DNA of 64,000 nt from Anthoceros angustus (taxonomy: Eukaryota; Streptophyta; Anthocerotopsida; Anthocerotales; Anthocerotaceae): positions 310,001 through 374,000 of the forward strand of contig MU008183.1 of the NCBI GenBank assembly GCA_010909165.1, in the 5' to 3' direction. Positions 58,101 to 64,000 of the stretch are shown in pieces. The notes beneath the pieces are model-generated. The model was not told where the DNA came from. It was given only the letters and a program-made list of their open reading frames with translations, and searched no databases. The position numbers and the translations under genes are program-made. Numbering within the stretch: the stretch's first letter is position 1; every line of letters starts with the position of its first letter.

Positions 58101-58499
58101 GCATATATGGCACTCCATCCGAATATTGTTCCGTGTTCCCTCCGAAGGATGCTCGACTGTGGACGATGTCTCTTCTTCAAGGGAGGGTAGCATGCAAGAT
58201 TTGAAATAATCCACCCGCGGCCACTGTTGATGGTGTCTTGTGGATTCTAGCATTTTTAGTCCAACATCGGGCTTTTAGTTCAACATTGAGCTCAAGTTCA
58301 ACATCGGGATAGGATCCTAGATCTGAACGCTAAACAAACCTACAACCCTACGCCGCTGCGCTATACAGAAAATTGTGGCTGATAACAGGGCCCTAGCTGA
58401 CCTGCCCACATTCAGTATACTGGCCTTCCAAACTGACAGCCGAAACGCCTAGGCTGTGTAAAACTAGGATCAAAATTCTCGCTAGCAAGTCGCAAGTTG

Positions 58500-61400
58500 C
58501 TAACAATAGAACATCTTGTCGCTAATTGGTGCTACTGGCTGAGGAACTTCAGCAGCTCCTGGGCCCATGTAACACCGGGCTCTGAAGGCCAGATGATGGG
58601 CATAATATGCAGGCGGAACAATGGACACAGACCGGGTGCATCTGACATATGTTGAACACAAATTGTTCGTCAGGCTCTGCAGGGAATCGGAAGTGAATCC
58701 GTTGTCATCAAAGAGCACATGGTAGTGCGTGGGCCGGCTAGTTCCCTTCAATCCTGCATGACTGCACAGATAAAAATCAAACTCTGTTGGGTGACACACG
58801 CTGGTGTCCACAACAGTCCCCGCCTTGATATTCCCGGTCTTGTCGCAAAAATTAAAGTCTCCGCTGATAGGGAAGAACCGGGTATGGTGCCTCTTCTGGA
58901 CGACAACGAAGGTGATCTTCGGCTTGTAGTCTGATGCAAGGCTGTAGCAAGCCCTCTGAATGGCCGTTAATTCATGGCTCAAGACTTCCTGGAACTGGCC
59001 TTCACTCACACCATCCCTGTAGAACAGAATCCGTCCTGGCTTCACCCTGGCCCGGCCGTAGAAGGAGAGTAACAGCGTCCTTACCATGGTCTGAAGATTA
59101 TTGATCCTCTCCACGCGGCCCGTCTGGGAACTGATCAGGCCGGCATAGGAAGAAACATGCGGCCAATCCTGAGAAGCGACCACAGCAGCGATGGATACTG
59201 CGTCTTCTCCTGGGCTGGGATGAGTCACATCGGCTCCGAAGATGATGGTTGGAGTGTTGCCTAAAGTTGGAAGGCTGGATTTCAGGGCTTGGTCCAGCAC
59301 AGTGTTCCGTCCACCCATCTTCACATTGATCTTCATGGCAACATTGGCCATATACTGGTCCTTCCCCATTTGGACATGCTTGGCGTTGCAGCATTGAGAC
59401 ATTACGCCAATCTCTGTCTCGCAGATCCTCTTCAATTCTCCATACCAGTCATACCTGATGTTGGGCAGCGCCACAAGCAGCAAATCCAGCTCAGGATGGT
59501 TTTTCAAAAACTGTCTCAATTCAGGTGCCCTCGAAGACAAACCCGCAACAGGGGCCACGGGACTGGGGTTGAACTGCATTCCCAGACTGGTGCACTTTCG
59601 GGCGAGGCCTTCGAAAAACCACGAGGCAGCCTCGTTGGAGAGGTTATCTGCGAAATTGACGGCAGCCCACTTCTTAACGGTGCCCCCCAAATGGAATTGG
59701 ATCCTGCCCACCATATTCCAAGCACCGTTCACAGGCCGAACAGGGGGAGCTCCGCCGTACACCAACGTGGGCGGCGGCAAAAGCCTGGCATCCACAGTCA
59801 CAATCTTGTCACTAACCTGCATCCCAAACTCACAAGCATACGAATCTTTCACATACTGGTTGCGTTCAACAATCTGGAGAATATCTCTTTCCCTCTCAGC
59901 AGGACTTTGCGATGTCATGCCAAGCAGACCAGTCCTGGCTCTCTCCCCAAGCATTCTCCCCGGGTATCGCTGCCCTGGCAAAATCCTACACACTTCCATG
60001 GGCAGATAATTCGGTTTGGACGCTGATCCCACATCCAGGCACGGCAGCCGAGTCCACTTCAGCTCCTTACGATACGTGTGCTTGAAATACTGCACCACGC
60101 TAATCTGCTGTCCACTTGAATCGGCAAAAGTAAGCTGGGCAGTCGGCCTGTCAGTCAGCTTAAACACCCGGTACTTCCTCCTCATGGTCCCCCGATGAGT
60201 CACCTCCACCTTCACTCCCCGCAGCAATCTCCCAACTTCCCTGCACTGCGGGTCAGTAAGCCCGGTCCTCTCGTTCAAGCCCCTGTACCGCTCCTGAAGG
60301 AAAGCAATCACCTCCAGCTCTCCCAGCAGAGCAGTTGCTGAAACATTGACATTCAACGACAATCCCATCTGCACAGGGCGCACACTCTGGAAAAACCCTC
60401 TCCACCCCACCAGCCCATCGCCCAGACTGGCGATCCTCCCGAGATCCGGAGAGTAAAACGAGCGACCAATTGCACTGTACCTCAAACTAGGCCGCTCCCG
60501 CAACACAATGTCCAGCACCTGGATCACGTCTTGCGGCAAATCGGAAGTCTTGCCCTCACGAAACAGACGCCATTGCGCGACATCCACCGTCCTCGTGAAC
60601 TTGATGGTGATGTTAAACTTCCTCTCCTTCCTCGGCTTCGCATCCGCCGCACTCACCTCCCTCCCACTCTCCTCCTCGGGGGTCACAACAAACGTCTTGC
60701 TTTCAAACGGCAACTTCCCAGCCGAATACAGACTACTCCTCCCATCATACACAGGCATCCTCCCTCCAAATTCCCCGCCATACAATTCCAGCACCCGGGC
60801 AATTAACATCCGGTTCAAAGACCGGGACACAACCTCCGGCGTGATAATCACATGGTAGTGCTGCGGCGACTGGTCCTCCCGCACCTTCACCAGGAAATGA
60901 TTGGCCTTCACCTTGAACGGAGTTCCAGCTCGCCCATACCCAGGCCGGGTCGGGTACCTCATGATCTTCTTGGCCGCCGGCACCACGTCCATCTGCAATC
61001 CCGCCATTCCTCCACCACTTCCGCCAGACCCGCCTCCTGCACCGCCTGCAGCGCTCCGGAAGCAGCACCGCCACCTCCTGCCACCGCCACTTGAACGCCC
61101 TGCCCGCTCCCGGGTGAGGAGCACTCACACTCACACCCACGCCAGGCTGGGGCTGGGGCTGGGGCTGGGCCTGGGGCTGGGGCTGGGCCTGGGGCCGGGC
61201 CTGGGGCTGGGGCTGGGCCTGGGGCTGGGGCTGGGCCTGGGGCTGGGCCTGGGGCTGGGCCTGGGGCTGGGCCTGGGGCTGGGCCTGGGGCTGGGCCTGG
61301 GGCTGGGGCTGGCGATAGCCTCCTCCTCCTCTCCCCCGCCCCGCACCCCGGGCCATGCCGGGCACACTTCCGCCAACCTCGGATCTTAAACCGGCCCGCC

Positions 61401-61542
61401 CTTGCGCAGGCCCACCGCCAGACCCTCTCCCCACGGGCCCTGCTTCTGTTCCTGCAGGAACAGAAGGAGGACGCTGAGGCAGGGAAGAAGGCGGCTCTTG
61501 CCCTTCATCGCCCCCGGCCTTCTTCGTGCGTTTCCTCGGCAT
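58500..61542 (-). CDS. AGO: Argonaute, AGO1-like, intronless, with a frameshift near the N-terminus
   Basis: One uninterrupted frame from 61124 to 58500 covers the N, PAZ, MID and PIWI domains and ends MFYC as AGO1-clade proteins do. Landmarks: MRYPTRPGYGRAGTPFKVKA, VGRSFYSPDLG, RGFFQSVRPVQMGLSLNV, GVKVEVTHRG, LPCLDVG, YLPMEVCRILPGQRY, MSQCCNAKHV, IIFGADVTHPSPGED. The slicer residues appear intact: Asp in GADVTHP, Glu in GRVERI, Asp in FYRDGVSEGQ, His in PPAYYAHHL. The N-terminal leader (MPRKRTKKAGG..., RGRGGGGYRQ, a Gln-Pro array) lies in another frame starting at 61542; the switch must fall between about 61060 and 61130 in GC-rich DNA. The protein loads small RNAs and cleaves or represses targets. 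Land-plant AGO genes usually have many introns; this has none in the CDS. Confidence 0.9.
61141..61312 (-). repeat. Gln-Pro coding minisatellite in AGO
   Basis: Twelve-bp units (GGGCTGGGCCTG on the plus strand), with six-bp variants, encode PQPQAQPQ-type residues in the AGO leader. They stay in frame. Confidence 0.85.
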
Positions 61543-62479
61543 GATGGCTGCGAGAACAAATCAAACACGAAGAGAATTGATCTGAATCACTCTGAAGGGA
61601 GCCAGCAATCCAACTTATACAAGCCGGATCCTTCACGCCCCAACTCCAGGCACCAAGACGCCAACAACCGCAACAGCAGCCGCGTGAAGAGCCGAAGCGC
61701 AAGAAACACCGGGAAGTCCAGGTTTTGGCAGGGGAGACGAGTCGTGATTCGTGAGACGACTCGTGAACCGTGAAACGTGAAACGTGAAGCGCATTAAACC
61801 GGAGGCGGGAAGCCGGGTCAGGTCACATCAGGTTTGCCGCAGACATTTCGTCTCATAATTGCAGCGTGGATGATGACTTGGAGCGCGTTAGGTACCAACT
61901 CGCATCAAAGCCAATCGTCGTTTGGCCTCTTCAATCCCCGACTCCACGGTGTAGGTACTCTGGTCGGCTAAGATAATTTTTCCTTCACGCTCCGCCCCCA
62001 AAATTCATTACGGTAATTTTTCCTTCACGCTCCACGCTCCCGACCCCGGTGCTTTAAGCTGCCTAATTAGGTGTGTTCACGCTGTGGCGACAGGTGCCAA
62101 CTGCCGCCAGTCCCAGCAACTCCCAGCGCGCGCGCTTCGGTGGGAACGTATCTTTTGATTAGTCGAGTCGTGATAACGATTCGGTTTGATGTACAGTAGT
62201 GGCAGCAGGTGGCACGGCGGGGGCTGACAGTTTGGCCTCGGCATTTTCAACCATAAATGCGGGAGATCCTTCGAAAGCCTGACATCCCCGATCCCGCCGC
62301 CAACGAATTCATATGCATAAGACGCGGGCTCCGTTGGGACGGGACACGGGACTCAGGAGCAGGGAACGGGATCCTACTCTTATGTGCGTGGGGACGGGGA
62401 ACGGGGCAGCTGCCGTTCCGTGGGCCGCGGAGCGTTATCTGTTAGCTAACGGGTTTCCAACGGGAGCTGTTTCTTGGGC
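61543..62479. other. Intergenic: AGO promoter side and 3' flank of the membrane-protein gene
   Basis: No gene recognised. It includes short duplications: GTGAAACGTGAAACGTGAAGC at about 61768-61790 and TTTTTCCTTCACGCTCC twice (61976, 62016), plus a CG-rich GCGCGCGC stretch near 62128. Confidence 0.5.
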
Positions 62480-63378
62480 TCACCCCGTTACGGGTTCTTC
62501 CTCCCTGTGGACGCGGCCTCTGACCATGGTTCTGAGCTTCTGCATCTGGGAGCTTCCCACCCTGACGTAGTAGAACCAGCTGAGGAACATGAACAAGACC
62601 ATGAGGATGAAGAGCATGCCGATGGCCGTGAAGACGATGAGGATGACAATGCTCTTGGCAGCGAAGGGGCTGCATTTCAGTGGCCCGGCAAAAACCTCCA
62701 CATAGAAGATGAGGGAGAAGACGAGCAGGATCATGCCTGCTATGAGGCCCATGGCAGACACCACCATGGCCACCCTGAAGATGAGTCTGCCGATTTCCTC
62801 CTTCACCTTGGGGACCCCGTCGGGTCTGTTGCTGTTGAGAGTCACCATGAGCTTGAGGCCGACGGCGAAGAGGGTGGAGAGGAGGAAACATCCGAAGGCC
62901 AACACTTCGAACATGAAGACGAGCTGGCTGGCGTTGGAGCTCACGGGGTGGCAGTTCGGGGACTCGATGCCCTGGGGGAGCTGTGGACTGATGGTGTTGC
63001 TGCCGATCCCTACGAACACGGCAACTGCGAAGAAGGAGTTGGCATTCACGATGGAGTCCAGAGCGGCAGTGTCCAGCTCCGTTTCTTCCTTCACGATCTC
63101 GTCTGCTGTCAGGGGATGCGCCTCCGGGTCGTCGGACTCCGTCCCCCGCTCGGTTGTGGATCTTGATTTCACTGCTTCGTCTTGGATGAACTTGCTTTGC
63201 TCCTCCTCCAAGAGCAGCGCATCGTAGCCGAGTGACTGGCAGCAAACGAACATCACAAAATTCAGTGGAATCGTCTTGCAACCGCACAATCGAGCGCTTT
63301 TTCCTTGTTGGAAGCAGGATGATTCAAGAAACAAACCTTCTGCTGCACTCCATGCACCATGCTCGCACCATCTCCCAT
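62480..63378 (-). CDS. Plant four-transmembrane membrane protein, unknown function
   Basis: Two exons from 63378 down: 63378-63337 and 63235-62480; 265 residues. The first exon gives only MGDGASMVHGVQQK. A charged N-terminal half follows (TERGTESDDPEAHPL). Then come four hydrophobic spans: NSFFAVAVFVGIG, LVFMFEVLAFGCFLLSTLFA, VAMVVSAMGLIAGMILLVFS and IVILIVFTAIGMLFILMVLF. The motif LDSIVNANSFF before span 1 resembles a plant membrane-protein family of unknown role. The C-terminus is basic (MRGRVHREEEPVTG-like). No enzymatic motif is seen. Confidence 0.75.
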
Positions 63379-64000
63379 GGCTGCAGTTCCCATGATCCGA
63401 TCCCGCAGGTAGGAACTCCGCAAATGCTCCACAGACTCCTTGTGAGAACCATGTCCGGTCGCAGGCCTTCTGCTAACGTGATGCTGCGGAGGACCTTCTG
63501 CTCAGGCAAGGGAAGGTCAGAGCGTCTGCAATTGCTATTCCGCTCCTGGTAGGGTCACCTTTACAGCATGATTGATCGTCCGTGCTCCTTCCACTGTGTG
63601 CCACAGCGTTCATCAAAGACACGAAATCCAGTAGTTTAATTCAACAACCGGACACTGTACCAGCCACGCTCCAGCATCAAGGTGAGGGAAACATTTGTGC
63701 TTTCTCCTCCTCCCCTTCCGAGATGCACCTCCAGCCTTCCCGGACGCTTTCCATCCCTTTTGTTGTTATTTCCACTGCTGTCTGAGAACAGTGTAAAACA
63801 GCCGTCTGTTGCAGAGACGAGGCTCACATGCATCCTGGACCAGCATATCCCAATAGCTGGAATTCTCCGATGAGCCTCAAGCTGAGAGCCTTTCACCTTG
63901 TTCAGCGTCGCAAGGCTTCAGCTGGCAGACATGGAAGCTCCATGTGTTGGTGAATTCACATTAGCCAACGATGAATCATGAATCGTGAAGACGAGTCATG
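63379..64000. other. Upstream flank of the membrane-protein gene
   Basis: No gene recognised. Open frames on both strands (such as 63896-63636) lack motifs. The end contains GAATCATGAATCGTGAAGACGAGTCATG, related to the GAATCGTGA words upstream of AGO at 61740-61790. Confidence 0.45.

Noticed and set aside
62442-63287. 281-codon minus-strand and 230-codon plus-strand open frames overlapping the membrane-protein gene
   Set aside because: Composition is that of shifted or antisense readings; the chosen frame has four clear hydrophobic spans and a matching first exon.

Overview
The window reads as nuclear DNA of a land plant that still makes flagellate sperm (bryophyte or lycophyte/fern grade; I cannot place it further). 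The case rests on several observations. The genes have short GT-AG introns, mostly 50-150 bp. There are plant-type genes: a CYP710A sterol C-22 desaturase, PRMT6, an AGO1-like Argonaute, an F-box/Sel1 protein and a decayed DYW-class PPR gene. Alongside them are genes for basal bodies and cilia: CEP120 and a DRC5/TCTE1-like leucine-rich-repeat protein. Flowering plants, which lack centrioles, should not carry the latter.

Layout. 0.2-2.9 kb: a papain-like peptidase with a 20-residue repeat array, frameshifted, on the minus strand. 3.0-6.1 kb: tandem repeats, then a DYW-PPR pseudogene cut by a 5'-truncated non-LTR retrotransposon (copy A). 6.4-9.2 kb: CEP120, lacking its two N-terminal C2 domains. 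9.7-13.2 kb: a 1.5-kb tandem duplication containing retrotransposon copy B and a long foldback. 14.0-15.6 kb: CYP710A. 16.1-20.3 kb: a 13-exon WD40 gene. 20.5-23.6 kb (minus): the ribosome-assembly GTPase NUG2/GNL2. 23.8-24.7 kb: F-box/Sel1 gene with two one-base frameshifts. 25.6-28.8 kb (minus): PRMT6. 30.0-31.7 kb: a secreted proline-rich wall protein. 33.7-34.8 kb: the endonuclease part of a different LINE. 35.1-36.1 kb: NDUFA12 of complex I. 37.7-38.6 kb (minus): NC2-beta/DR1. 39.0-42.7 kb: a SKP1/elongin-C domain fused to DRC5-like LRRs. 42.7-54.8 kb: relics of that LRR gene alternating with a two-exon orphan gene family, so a bipartite module appears three times; retrotransposon copy C (46.8-50.8 kb) lies between the second and third. 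55.4-57.8 kb: retrotransposon copy D. 58.5-61.5 kb (minus): an intronless AGO. 62.5-63.4 kb (minus): a four-span membrane protein.

The housekeeping genes are ordinary neighbours with no operon-like logic; convergent (WD40/NUG2) and divergent (NUG2/F-box, NC2-beta/LRR) pairs are tightly spaced. The most unusual content is (1) the LRR-plus-orphan module, in which each copy keeps a different half; (2) a retrotransposon family with a restriction-like endonuclease whose copies share a 5' and a 3' hairpin; (3) a tandem duplication whose central 1.5 kb carries many small indels at CTG/CAG sites and homopolymers while its flanks do not, pointing to an assembly or base-calling artefact; and (4) an intronless Argonaute with an intact catalytic core. 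Exon coordinates come from reading splice signals and phase by eye; every listed multi-exon model closes in phase.
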